DNA of 64,000 bases from Podaxis mareebaensis (taxonomy: Eukaryota > Basidiomycota > Agaricomycetes > Agaricales > Agaricaceae). A model generated the notes under the pieces. The model saw nothing but the letters and a program-made list of their open reading frames with translations. It did no database searches and was not told where the DNA came from. The stretch is taken from contig JAEUWP010000140.1 in NCBI GenBank assembly GCA_018524725.1, positions 24,690-88,689 of the forward strand, read 5' to 3'. A program made the position numbers and the translations under genes. Positions 23,908 to 35,530 of the stretch are shown in pieces; position 1 is the first letter of the stretch; each line of letters opens with the position of its first letter.

Positions 23908-24420
23908 TGGTGCGGGACACCTAAGCACCGCTACTTTTGTTCAGTGGCCATCTCAGAGGGGATGCAGTTCTGAAATTAAAACAATTAAAATTAGAATTAA
24001 AATAAATAATCGCCTGACTTTTGAGGCCAGAAATCAAGAGGTTCCTCCAGCGGCTGGGCGCTTATCGGGGCCGTCTCTCTGCGTGTAGTACAGTTTACAG
24101 GTTCAGGCATTTACTTCTTGCAAGTACAAGTCCCATCAACATTCTTCCGGGAACATTGCGCCAGTAATATATTTAACAGATAAGATTAGATTGTACCGGA
24201 TTTGGAGATGCCTTCCTTATTTGGAGCATGGGTATCTGGCCATTATGAAGCAGATCCGAAACACTAACTCCGTCAATTCTTGGCAAAGAAGATTTCCCTC
24301 TGGACATTTTGTTCAGACAAGCGAAAGAAGCTATTTTACCAGAGAACTAAGAAAAATAAAATATTTTGAATTTCTTTTTTCGTTTGCACAAAAGTAGCGG
24401 TGTTTAGGTGTCCCGCACCA
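23908..24420. mobile_element. MITE with 35-bp terminal inverted repeats
   Basis: The left end begins TGGTGCGGGACACCTAAGCA and the right end is its reverse complement. About 35 bp match with one mismatch when the flanking TA is counted. TA dinucleotides at 23906-23907 and 24421-24422 are the likely target duplication, as for Tc1/mariner-type elements. The 513 bp interior is AT-rich and encodes no transposase. It would need a transposase from elsewhere in the genome. Confidence 0.8.
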
Positions 24421-24422
24421 TA

Positions 24423-25061
24423 CATAAGACGAGTGAGGGGTTATCAAATAGTGCGTCAACGAATAGGTCAACGTCAATGATGCGAGTGATAATTAAGGAT
24501 GATTGACTACATGACTAAGGATTCACAATCTGCGCAGGGTTATTAGCCCGAGGCCAAGGACCCAATCAAAGTGTTCGGAGAGCTTGACCTGAGTATGTAT
24601 TAGCCCGGAGCTGCGATAAGATCCAGCACGTCTTGGAGCCCGATGATGCAGGAGCTTCCTCCTTTCTTGATTGCCCGATGCAGTGAACCAGCGGAATAAA
24701 TCCATACTTTGGTGAGAAAGATGGTCTCGCACTATGTTAATGTTTGCGGGCTAGTGGTGAGTACGGCAGAGAGTATCACTAGCCAGATGGCAGGGGCCAC
24801 GGAAGCCAAGGGAAACTCAATTGGAGAAACTGCGGATAGGCTGAGAACACAATGTGAGTGTGTGAAACGTCACAGAATGCCAGAACTGGGTAGAACAGGG
24901 CGATGTGGGAGGCGACGTGTGAGCACGTGACAGACGGAGCAGCTCCTGTCGGCAAAGTTGGGTAACTGAAGACTTGATTACTCGTTCCACCAAGCGCCGT
25001 CATCATCTCGTCTCCCTCTCAACATCACCACTGCCACCACCGACGCCGTTCGCACACACCG
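24423..25061. other. Intergenic upstream of the WD40 gene
   Basis: No gene was seen. The last 80 bp before 25062 form a C- and T-rich leader typical of fungal promoters. Confidence 0.35.
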
Positions 25062-27246
25062 ATGGCCAATGACCCTCCATTGCTTGCATCCACGACGCCT
25101 TCTGCTATCGCACCCGCAGACGTTTTCATTGGTCATATGTAGGTCTACGACCCTGTGATCATTACCCCACTTCTTGTCTCGGGCGCTTCTCCTATGCCTC
25201 AATATATGCGGTCTTATTTTATGAACTAACAACTACTCTTCCCTTAGACAATTGCGAGATCTAGTTATATGCCCTCGAGAACGCGGTGTCCTCAATTATG
25301 TTCAGGAACATTCCATCCTCGAGCACGACCTCCGTGCAAATGACTCTAACGACTCGGTGCGTCATTCTCAAACCTGCGTTTGTCCTATCTCTCTTGACTG
25401 ACAGGACTTGGAACAACAACAGCAGCGAACTCTTGCCGAATTAAGTTTCACTCCAAACACTCTCGCAGCTCTGCCTCTGAATTCTCATGACACGCTCCTG
25501 GCTGCTGGCGGTCAAGAGGCCGAACTCCACCTCTCATATCACACTACCTCCCCCTCCAAGGGCTCACGCAGCAAGCTCTCGTGGCAAACGGAACAAAGAC
25601 TCCTGGGTTCTATCAATAATTCCGTGTTCCTAACCTCCTTGAGCCTCACCCGATCAAATCAAAGCGCGGTGGAGCCGAGAGTGGGAATCAGCAACAACGA
25701 TTGTACTGTGCGACTCTATGAGATACCCATCCGAACACAAAGTCAGAAACGCACGATCAAAACTATCGGGTGCCTTCGACTGGATGTGCCCATTAATCAT
25801 TGTGAGTCCCTGTCTCATCTCTTTCCTCCCGAGGAGCTTTGTTGACAAATGTCTAGCGTCGATTTCACCGGACGGTCGGACGCTCCTTTCCGTTGGAGAT
25901 TCGTCAAAAATCTACTTCCACCACATGCGTGGAGGAGATCCAGTGACGTTTGAGCCCATCTATAACCTGATGCTGCCACCGCCAGACTCCTCACCCATCT
26001 TATATCCCTCATCGCTGGCCGCATCATTCTCGACCGCTTTTTCTTCTGATGGAATGAAATTTGCAGTCGCATCCCAAGAAGGTGTTATTGCGGTTTGGGA
26101 TGTTCGCAGTACTAAGCCGATCAAAGTCATTCAGACAGACAAGAGCCGAGGCATATCCTCCGACGATGGATATTTATCTGATGATCCGACCGATTGGACC
26201 CGAGGGCGGTCTAAAGCGCCTGGTTTCAGCGTCCGCAACGTAAAATTCGGTGGCGGCGGTGTGTCTGGTAAAGAAGTGATGGTTTTCACCGAGGTGCGAG
26301 TTTGTTTGGGTAATATATCTCAATTAACACTCATGCCTGTACAATGAAGCATACATCTCTATTGCATGTCATTGATGCACGCACATTCGAGACGGAGGAG
26401 ATACTGAGAGTGCCCACGGTCCGCCGAACAGAACAGCTTCCTGATCTGCCAACACCTGCTTCTTCGCCTCCGCGAGTCCTTGAACGGCGGCCGCCGATAC
26501 ACCGCCATGTCTTCTCATCATTCACTACCGCTCCGCGATCCCCAACGACGCATTTGGCGACCTCTCCATCACCTCATCGCCGACCCAGTCCGACCACGAT
26601 GCAACCCCAAATCATTCAAGCCCTAAATGATGCCTTCCGTATCTCGACTCCATCTTACTCTCCACCTTCCTCAATATCAGATTCCACATGGCGGACATTG
26701 CGTCTTAGCCACATCCGTAATGGGCGAGAAGGCGATGACTTTGAAGAGATTCTAGTCATTCCATCCTTGGGTGACAGAAATCTAGAGTCTGAGGTTCATG
26801 CACTTCTGAACGCACGCGCACGGGACTACATCGAGGAGGAGGAAGAGGATCCAAGCACTGGTTCTTCTCACACCGATTACGCGTATCACCCTACCGCGTC
26901 GAGGTCAAATAATCAATCTACTAGACAGGAAGATGACATGGAGGTCGACGAATTGGAATCTGATTGTGTCTCGTCGCAGACTCCGTCTCGAAGCAACTCT
27001 CCCACCCCAGCCTATACCCAAGATCGCCCCCCGCCCGGACTTGGTGCTTCGAGTCAGCGGCGTTTGCGAGGTAGGACAGAAAAATCCCTAGCCACAGAGA
27101 TTGGATACCGGGACGACCTTGACATTGCGGGCACGTGCTTTGACCCCACTGGTGGTCATATATATGTTGCCAGCAAAGAGAGTGTTGTGGAGTGGTCCTT
27201 GCGAGATGCTGATAAGCGTTGGTGGCTTGACCCAAGCTGGCGATAG
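25062..27246 (+). CDS. WD40-repeat protein of the DUF2415 type
   Basis: Exons 25062-25138, 25248-25356, 25405-25801, 25857-26293 and 26350-27246 give 638 aa. WD-like blades are visible: VGISNNDCTVRLYEIPI, then AFSSDGMKFAVASQEGVIAV followed by WDVRS, and at the C-terminus FDPTGGHIYVASKESVVEWS. The HTSLLHVIDARTFE stretch at the start of the last exon matches what I recall of the fungal DUF2415 signature in an uncharacterised S. pombe WD protein. A long disordered Ser/Pro/acidic insert (about residues 360-590) separates the last blades. The role is unknown; proteins of this fold are scaffolds. The WD40 assignment is firm and the DUF name less so. Confidence 0.8.
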
Positions 27247-28166
27247 AGTGGACTGGGCTTACTGATCTTGCAAGCCCTGGCTAATTTCCGCTGAGTTCTC
27301 CGCTTTCTTTTTTTTTTTCTTCCCCGGTCCAGTGTTTGTCATTTATCTATTCACGATCATGGCACATTTTGTCACTTTGTATCACCATTGTTGTTCAGCG
27401 TTTGTGGACTCGTGTTGCTTGTCCTCATTCCCTACTCTCCCACCGAAGTGCTTTCCTTTTTCTTGCTTTCCTTGCTTGTTTCTATTCTCATCTGATGACG
27501 AAATTTGCGTGTTGTACTTCATTGCTCGTTTGTGCTACTTATGTAACGTTATGCATGACCGTCCCCCCCCACTATAAACCTTGGATACTTCAAGGGTCAA
27601 ACTCCTTTTTTCATGGTCGAGTCAGTAATCCATATGAAACGGTTTTAGGAGGTTTTCGGACTCAAGATTGGTTGGCGGCAAAGTATTGGTACGTTCTATT
27701 TGCTTCAGATCTTTTACTGGTTCTCGTTCTCTGAATTCCATAACTGAGAAGATTTGAGGGCTCAGCTCCACCTGTTCACTGTTCAAGTACGTTGACGCTT
27801 TGATTGGCTATCGATTACATCACCTGCCGATAAACGGCTTTGCACGCAACATTTGCAAGGACTACAAACCCAATTACTCACCAATGATGTCGCTCTTCTC
27901 CCTTCTCCAATGCGAAGAGTAAATCCTTTCGTACCACTCATCGCTTTCGCTGTGGGGCGGTAGACCGATTGCTCAGTTTTGACAATTGTCTCAAGAATCC
28001 GCACAAGTCATGACGAGCGCCTCCACTTCCCCTTTCCAAACCCTCAAATAGACATTCCATCGTTAAAATCTCCTCTCCTTTGAGATATGGGTCAATTTTT
28101 GAGTGCGCATATATATATCTGGGTTGGTAGAGACAAATCGTAATAAGCTCACAACCTGATTTCACG
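27247..28166. other. Intergenic with T-rich 3' region and promoter
   Basis: A long T-tract at about 27305-27320 and pyrimidine-rich DNA follow the WD40 gene. Open stretches at 27330-27730 lack protein character. No gene is supported. Confidence 0.35.
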
Positions 28167-29569
28167 ATGCGTATCCGTTCATCTCTAGCCCTCGTAGCCA
28201 CGACCCTCGTAGGCGCTCTCGCAGCGTACGTCCCCTATATTCCTGAGGGTGGCTTAGGCGTCAATGGCACACCACCGGCGTATATCGCCCTGTCTGATTT
28301 TGACTGGCAGTCACTCGTGCGTCACCTTTCCCTCTCCTATGCTTCCGATGTATTAATGTGAGTTTTGTTGGACGTAGAACCTGGCGTTGAATCAAGAGTA
28401 CATTGAACTAGATCTGTTCAACTATGGCTTGGCTCGATTCTCTGTTCAGGATTTCAAGAATGCCGGGTTGAACGCGGAGGATAGGTTCTTGATTGAGTAT
28501 ATGGCTCAACAGGAGATCGGCCACGCAAAAATGATCAGTAGTATGCTTGGTCGTACGTCCTCTCCCTGTATTACCCATGTGACCTTCGGCCGACTTGTCA
28601 TCTCTCCCCCCAGCCTTCGCCGCCAGGCAATGTACATACCGCTACCCTTTCAATACCGTCCGAGAGTTTGTCGACTTTTGCCAAAAACTCACCAGGTGGG
28701 GCGAGTCGGGTGTCTATGGTTTCATCGAGCACCTCAACTCTCGTGCTGCCGCGCAACTGTTGCTCCAGGCAATCTCTACTGAAGCTCGCCAACAATTGAT
28801 CTTCCGACAGTTTGAAGGCCTGTTCCCTATGCCCGTATGGTTTGAAACTGGCATTACGCAGTCTATGGCTTGGACCCTTCTGGCTCCATACCTTGTCACT
28901 TGTCCCGCAGAGAACCCAAGGATTGCGTGGCAGAATTTCCCGGCTTTGAACATCACTGTGAGTATCTCCATGCTACATTTCGATCTCAAACGACGAAGTC
29001 CATGTAACGTCTGATAGAATAACCCCGACGCTACACCGTTGCACAAATCCAGGACTCCCGGCAACAATACGTATCCTGCCATCACGCGCAACCGTAGCGA
29101 GCCTCTATCGTGGGGTGGACGTCGAGTCGAACTCAGGTGGGAGTTGCCAGGTAAAAAAGTCAGCTACAACAACAGTTACACCACCAATACCACTGCTGGC
29201 AAGCCAAGGGTAAGCATTCTCCATCGCTATTGTTACCAGGGCAAGAAAGTAATGTTCGTTGGTTATAGTTTGTTGCGTGGATATCGCAACTGAATACGAC
29301 GTACACCCCTCTGGAGAACGTCCGGAACCAAACTGGATCTACGACACAGCCTGATCTTAGGATATACGGCAACAACACTGCACCTGTGGTCAATGGCACT
29401 ATGTACGTTACTTTGATATCTATCATCTTTCTTTCCCCCTCTGATATATATTCGTTTTCTTGACAGGTTTGTCCTCATCACCGATGAAGACCTCTTTGTG
29501 ACACCAGCCAACCTGTCCGAACTCAACAGCCACGTTGTCGCTGGTCCTGCTTTGTACCAGTCTGGCTGA
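28167..29569 (+). CDS. Rds1-like secreted ferritin-fold protein
   Basis: Exons 28167-28316, 28378-28552, 28614-28957, 29018-29209, 29269-29402 and 29467-29569 give 365 aa. A cleavable signal peptide (MRIRSSLALVATTLVGALAA) starts the protein. The first domain resembles the ferritin-like Rds1/dessication-related family: NQEYIELDLFNYGLARF, then YMAQQEIGHAKMI with a helix-type E-x2-H pair, QCTYRYPF, and a second E-x-R-Q helix (STEARQQLIF). Family members in S. pombe respond to nutrient and stress signals, but no enzymatic activity is established. Several N-glycosylation sites (NIT, NNT, NTT, NGT) fit secretion. For the second intron I chose donor GTACGT at 28553 over GTCGTA because it restores a conserved G before the QC motif. 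Confidence 0.85.
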
Positions 29570-30333
29570 GTGACTAGTTCGGATGATGTCAATTATTTAG
29601 AACAATTCTGTAGCTCCTTAATCTTATGTACAGACTTAGACCTATTCCTTTTCAGTTCAATACAAGACCGGTGAGATGAAGGGGCTGCGGGACTTGCTTG
29701 AGCTTGACCGAGAATATGTATGTACTCTACTGTCGTAGTTATCGGATGGATCGTTTGTCGCACCGGGGATAGCGGGATAGCACATTCTTGACGGGATAGG
29801 CGAACACACAAGAATACCACCGGTAACGAGTTGGAAAAGCTTTCTTGGTTAGGATGTGCGCCCGGGACAGAGCGTGCGCGGTTCGACTGGTAAGTACTGT
29901 TTGGTCTTGGTAGCACACTTGGTAGCACAATTGATCCGAGGCACATTTATTGACGCCTAGCCATATATGGTGGGTGGAAGCTGGTAGAAGCTATGATAGG
30001 TTACCTTCGGAGTTATTCCGTACCTGTTCTTCGTCGTCTCGAGCTCGAAACATATGATACTAAGTGGAGATGCAATGAAATTAGGACTGTAGGTGCAGTA
30101 AAGCACCTCAAGGTATGACATAGCTTTTCGTGACTTGAGTCGGTATAACAAGAAATATGCACGGGCATAGAAATGACAAATATGGAAGATCATGATCGTG
30201 AAGAGGAAAGGAAAAAAAAAAATACAATACTAGGTAATTAGGAGATTGAGGAAATAATACAAGGTATGCAGGTGAGGAAAAGTGAAATACTATAATGAAA
30301 GAAAAATATCAAGACGAAAGAACGTACATATGC
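29570..30333. other. Intergenic, no gene recognised
   Basis: Holds the 3' ends of two convergent genes (the ferritin-fold gene on plus, the F-box gene on minus). The minus-strand open stretches here lack coding character. Confidence 0.4.
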
Positions 30334-32229
30334 TCATCCCGTCCGCTCTTCCATCACCACTCTCACTAACCGTTGGAAACAAAGACCTGGTCTCCGTGCC
30401 TTCAGCTCATGCATCCTCTTGAAATCCTGCTGATGTCGATTTTGATCCATATCATCATCCAGCACCACAAACACCGTATCCAGCACCTGCCCCGGCCGAC
30501 AATTCTGACACCCAATCCACCGACTCTGCAACATATCCGTCAATACACCGTCTGTCGACCCCACCACACCCCATAACCGCAGATACTTCAACTTGGGACA
30601 AAGCAAGCCAGTGAAAGTGCTCCGAGTAGCCGAGTCTTCGACATACTTCGGGCCATGGATATCAGGGTGAGTCATCATCCGGAGGATTTTGTCATTGATA
30701 TAGCCGGCGTTGTGGCGTTCGTGTTGGAAACTGAGGTCGGTAAGAGAGGGTGAGAGGTACGTGAGCAGGTTCAGGAGGTCGTCCGGATTGAGCTGAGCCT
30801 CCTCGATTGTGAGCTTCTCCAACACACACCCTGAACGGTCGATAAATTGTCGGAGCAAGTTGAGGGACATAGGGGGAACACGTGGTCCCTGCGTTAGTGT
30901 GACTTCGAAACGTTTGAGGTTGGGGAAAGTGATGGTATTGAAAAGAATATTGGGATCTCCAGCAACCTCGACCTTGAGACCTTGCAGCGTTTCATGCTTC
31001 AAGGTTTCTATTGGTGATTCGTCGTCAATTTTGGTAGGGAGGAGGATGTTCATCTCCACGTCCTCGAGCTTGTCGCATAGCGAAATGATGTTCAGGGCTT
31101 CACGAACGGGAACAAGATGGTTAATGGAGAACTGCTTTAACTGCGTCCATGGCATTGTCAAAGTGGTGTAGGGTTTTTGGCTGTACCAGCTAACTCCACG
31201 AAGTCGGGGTGACGACAGCATACGAGAGAGAATTCCAATCTCGCGATCATCAAGCCAGTATCCCCTCTTTATGGACAAGGTTTCCAACAGAGGGAACCTG
31301 CTGTTGGCAGGGAGGCGATCAAGACCCGTATTCGGAACCCAACCACTCCCATAATCAATGCGCACGTGCTTCCAGCGTTCGGCGTGTGGCACATACAACT
31401 CCACAATTTGCGATACCGGCATGGGAGGCCGATTGGTATCAACAACAGTGAGGCTGGGCTTTGCATCTTCTAAGCTCCACGACAAAGGAACTGCGGCGGA
31501 TCGTTCGATAAACAGTTGAATCAGATTAGGGTGGGGATAGAAGCCAGTGCCTGAGCTGTTTCTGTGGATAGACAAGGAGGACCACAAGTGGGGAGTGGCA
31601 AGGGCTCGCTCCCGGAACAAACGGTTGACACTGGTGAGGAGGAGAGGGGCGGATTGTTGGTATAGAGGTACGAATCGTTGTGAGGGGAGGCAGAACATGA
31701 ATATATGCTCTAGAAGTTCGGATGGCAAACGTAGAATTGGCGAAAGGAGCTTGCGAGAGTGCTCGAGTTGCTGCTGGATCCGGTGGTAGGTTTGCATTAA
31801 CTGATCGAGAGCGAACTGACAACGCTCAATCTCGGGTTCGTGGTCATGCAGATACGGCGGGCAAAACGGCGATGGGTATTCGGAAGGAGAGTGTGCAGGA
31901 CTATTCTGGTGTCGAAAGCAAATGGATGCGCGTTCTTTTAGTCGCGAGAGTTCTGCTTGTGCGTTGGTGATCTCGATCTGCTTGGTAGCGAGCTCGGACT
32001 CATATCTACGCATATCACGTATGATATTATCCCTGTTGCAGGGTATGTAGCTGGCCTCGGCTAGGAGGGTGCTTCGTCTCTTGAGAAGCTCGCGGAGGAC
32101 ATCATTAGCCTGGTCGATCTCACTGTCGAGACAGTTGATGAGGTCCTGAAGGCGCCTAGTCTCGTCGAGGTCATTACGTGTGGTATGGGTGAGGAAGGCC
32201 AAGGGGTCCTGGCCAGGCTGCTGGGCCAT
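30334..32229 (-). CDS. F-box protein
   Basis: A single exon of 631 aa from the ATG at 32229. The frame is open back to 32328, but without an ATG. Residues 1-170 are charged and heptad-like (coiled coil), with repeated ELxxLKxR patterns. The F-box is near residue 180 (LRLPSELLEHIFMFCLP), followed by the usual Agaricomycete pattern of a short helix, SVNRLFRERALATPHLWSSL and a leucine-rich C-terminal region. Such proteins recruit substrates to SCF ubiquitin ligases; the target is unknown. Agaricomycetes carry very large expansions of this family. Intact frame and normal GC suggest a live gene. Confidence 0.85.
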   Translation of the reverse strand: MAQQPGQDPLAFLTHTTRNDLDETRRLQDLINCLDSEIDQANDVLRELLKRRSTLLAEASYIPCNRDNIIRDMRRYESELATKQIEITNAQAELSRLKERASICFRHQNSPAHSPSEYPSPFCPPYLHDHEPEIERCQFALDQLMQTYHRIQQQLEHSRKLLSPILRLPSELLEHIFMFCLPSQRFVPLYQQSAPLLLTSVNRLFRERALATPHLWSSLSIHRNSSGTGFYPHPNLIQLFIERSAAVPLSWSLEDAKPSLTVVDTNRPPMPVSQIVELYVPHAERWKHVRIDYGSGWVPNTGLDRLPANSRFPLLETLSIKRGYWLDDREIGILSRMLSSPRLRGVSWYSQKPYTTLTMPWTQLKQFSINHLVPVREALNIISLCDKLEDVEMNILLPTKIDDESPIETLKHETLQGLKVEVAGDPNILFNTITFPNLKRFEVTLTQGPRVPPMSLNLLRQFIDRSGCVLEKLTIEEAQLNPDDLLNLLTYLSPSLTDLSFQHERHNAGYINDKILRMMTHPDIHGPKYVEDSATRSTFTGLLCPKLKYLRLWGVVGSTDGVLTDMLQSRWIGCQNCRPGQVLDTVFVVLDDDMDQNRHQQDFKRMHELKARRPGLCFQRLVRVVMEERTG

Positions 32230-34135
32230 GGACGTTGTGGTTGGGAGGAAGGACGGAGGCTGTTTGTCGTCGATGGTGGCTTGTACCCGTGGGAAGATAT
32301 CAACTGTCTCACGCTCATCTGTCGTCACACCCGTCTCCGCTCCATGATGTCCCTAAGTATATTTTTCCGGGCGCGCGACTGCCTCGTTACCCCTCACGGG
32401 CAGAACTGCGGGCATTGGTTGTGTATTATGGGCGTATCATTGCCTAATCCACAACATTTAGTGATTCTCTGTGGGTTATTGCGACTGGATGGTGGATGGG
32501 ATGAAGCGCGTGAAATCAGGTAATACTGATGAAGTGATAGGCGTTTGAGGTAGTGACTCAATTATGACGTGCATCTTCTATTGTAATTCGCATCACAAAA
32601 TATTCTGAAAGAACACAAGTGTGACAGGTATGGCTCCAGTGGGGTGATGGAAGTGGCTCCGAACGCCCAACATAGGGTGCCCACGACACTCTGGTCTCTG
32701 TATCGCCCAAACACTGTTTAAGGTGCCCTTAAGCATATAGCGGCACAATTGCGGCGATCAGTAGTCCCTAGCTGTCCCTAGATGTCGTTCTACCACAGAA
32801 CATCTGGGTTCGCCGATCTCGTTCCGAAGAAAGTCAATCTAACTCACTTCGAAGGTGGCTTCTATGGGGACAACTCATATGACGCCTCACTCATCGGGCG
32901 ATTATTAGCGCGGTACAGCTGGCGTCGCGAACTTAACGGGATACTGGCAAATGATCTAGAAAAGGAAAACAATCGTCAATGACTAACCCTCTCTACAGAA
33001 CCGTTGGCATTTTAGTATGTTCCAGGATAGTAATCGGGTGGCCGTAAACCATGCTCTGCCATACCATCATCAGATATATCACAGCCCTTATTATGGGAAG
33101 ATAAAGAGTAGAACGGAAGTTGGGATGAAGTCTGAGCTCGATGGTGGAGTTGGTTCAACATAAGACATAAGCGCGATCGCAGGCTGTGATGCGCTGTGGT
33201 GCGCCAGTCGGCAACTTGACGATCAAAGTCGGCTGGCGTGCGATCAAGGTCGCGCGACTAGGACGACTTCCGCATTTGGACTTTTCAAGGCCCCTAACTT
33301 CCGCTGGGGATGGCGTTGCCAAACAAACAAACCAAAGTGCCTTCCATATTGAGTCACACCACTGAGATTCCGGACTCCAGAGTGACGACTTGACGGAGCT
33401 TGACGGATGCGCCGGCAACCCGATTTTGATCAATCGAGCCCCCTACTGGGACACCACTGATCACAGGTACCTTGATACAACATTCCAGAAATCCGCAGTT
33501 ATGAAGGTGCTATTCAAAGCCAAATAACGAACCATCCCGGAAATTCTGCTGTCATATCCACACATCGAATCAGAGCCACAGGGGCCCCGGCCTTAAGCTT
33601 GTGCTTCCATCTCGTTTATGCATGTATCCTTCTGTGGCGTTCCAACTGTGCATGTAACAATTTACGTACACAAATGTCCGCCTTCGGAACTAGGGCAGGG
33701 TCACGCCAAGGTAACTTGATAGAGGGAGGTGACAAATAGACGTGCTCTGATTGGCTGAGAAGAACCGAGGCTGAATGTCGCCTTGACCCTGAGTTGAGAG
33801 ACAGTCTGAATTTCGGCGACGAACCCAACTCTGGCTGCCAACGCTCATTATTTAGATCCAAACCTCGCTTTCCCTTCGCCGCCGGGGTAGGACTGCCCCC
33901 AATCAAACGCCCCATCTCCTGCATTTATATTGCTGCTCGTAAACTTTTAATTTTCTCCACCTCACCGCCACCGGTCCTCTCCTGTGGACACCAGTTGTTC
34001 AATAACCAAGACTCTACACCTTGTCTCCCCTTACATCTTCGCCACTTTAGCCTTCACGTCAACAGCATTCTCCTTCATTTAATTTTTAATAGAGCATCCT
34101 AGTGGAAAGCGCGGACTTTCAATCCACTCACAACC
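32230..34135. other. Gene-poor spacer
   Basis: One 66-codon ATG frame (32782-32982, plus) encodes an unremarkable basic-acidic peptide and is not supported further. Near 33190-33260 a short imperfect repetition occurs (gatcaaagtcggctggcgtg / gatcaaggtcgcgcg). The stretch 33840-34135 is the C- and T-rich leader of the next gene. Confidence 0.35.
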
Positions 34136-35530
34136 ATGCATCCCCCTGAACACAACCTCACATCAATACTACTCCCTACAGCTATCGCAGCTTCCGACTC
34201 GCAATTTATACCCACGTCTACGGAAACTGAACTTGGATGGGAAAATGTCGCGATTGCACTCGCATTCATTCTGTTTAATACTTTTTTATCTGGGGTATTG
34301 AGGATTGGCGTTGGGACTTCGCTGTTGGTCAGCGCGGTAAGGTGTATACTGCAGCTAACGGTGGTGGCTACCATCCTGCAGCAGGTTTTTGCGGCGGAGG
34401 ACAAGTGGGTCGTAGCGGGTATCAGCTGTAAGTGGCCGAGCACCCTCCCCCTATGGTCTCACTCTTACACTCTTGTTCTAGTTTTGCTTAATTTATTGGG
34501 TACGATAGAGATAGGTATGTCCATCCCGTGATTTGTCGCATTCCCGGTCTGACTATCGCCTTCAAAGTGGTTAATAAATCTAAACGACGGTATCAATACA
34601 TGGTACGCGCGGTCCCAATCCTATATCAGCTGTCACTGAACGCTCGCGTCAGTTCCCGTCGGTCCTTATCGCCTTGCTTGCTTCGACAATACCTGTCTCG
34701 ATTCTCGGGACGCGATATGCTATGGCGGTTGACCCGTTCTGGACTCCCATGCAATATAGTATGGATTCCATCAGTCTCAGACCCCCCAACATCTGCTAAT
34801 GTCCCTTCCCCCAGTACCCATTGTCGGCATGCTATGCGGTGCGACGATCTCCGGAATTACTGTTTCAATTAGTTACATCTTGAAGGAGCTACAGTGAGTT
34901 ACAGTTTCATATCCGTTCACTTATCACACTTCTCCTCTAATACCAAATGCGCGTTTATTCGGCATTAACTGACATGAAAATCACGTTTAGGGAAAACCGA
35001 GATAAAGTGGAAGTCTATCTGGCATTTGGTGCTTCCCGCGTCGAGGCCTGCAGACCCATCGCCATAGAAGCTCTTCGCCTTGCACTAACGCCTACTATTA
35101 ATAACATGAGGTATGACGTCAGTTTTCATCCACTGCCCCGCCGGAACACTGACTCCTTCCCTCATCAACTAGTGTTTTGGGGATAATAGCGATACCAGGA
35201 ATGATGACTGGTGCAATCCTCGGCGGCTCCTCTGTCCAGCAAGCAGCACGCCTTCAGATGATCATAGTCTTTATGATCTCTGCTTCAACGGCCCTCGCAT
35301 CAATATTAACGACCTTTTCTGCGATTGCTGTGGTTGTTGATCGACAGCACAGGATACGAACAGATAGAATTGACGAGAAGAAGCATGGTGTTTGGAGGGC
35401 AGGGGATTGGGGAATGGAGAGGATGAGGAAGGGATTCGCGAAGGTTGTGAGGTTGAGTTGGATGCAGGAAGGGACGAAGAAGGAGAAATCTGTTGATGGA
35501 CAAGGGGAGAGAAGACCGTTGCTTGGGTGA
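34136..35530 (+). CDS. FetB/UPF0014-type membrane permease
   Basis: Exons 34136-34427, 34482-34514, 34568-34602, 34653-34758, 34815-34893, 34991-35110 and 35173-35530 give 340 aa. There are about seven hydrophobic segments. Family landmarks are present: RIGVGTSLLVSAVRCILQL, LLNLLGTIEIVVNKSK, ILGTRYAMAVDPFWTPMQY, PIVGMLCGATISGI, YLAFGASRVEACRPIAIEAL and GIIAIPGMMTGAILGGSS. Bacterial FetB pairs with the ATPase FetA and is linked to iron export. Plant relatives (ALS3/STAR2) act in aluminium tolerance with a separate ATPase. No ATPase gene is adjacent here, so the substrate is open. Exons 2 and 3 are only 33 and 35 nt, but all phases fit. The C-terminal tail is basic and hydrophilic. Confidence 0.88.
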
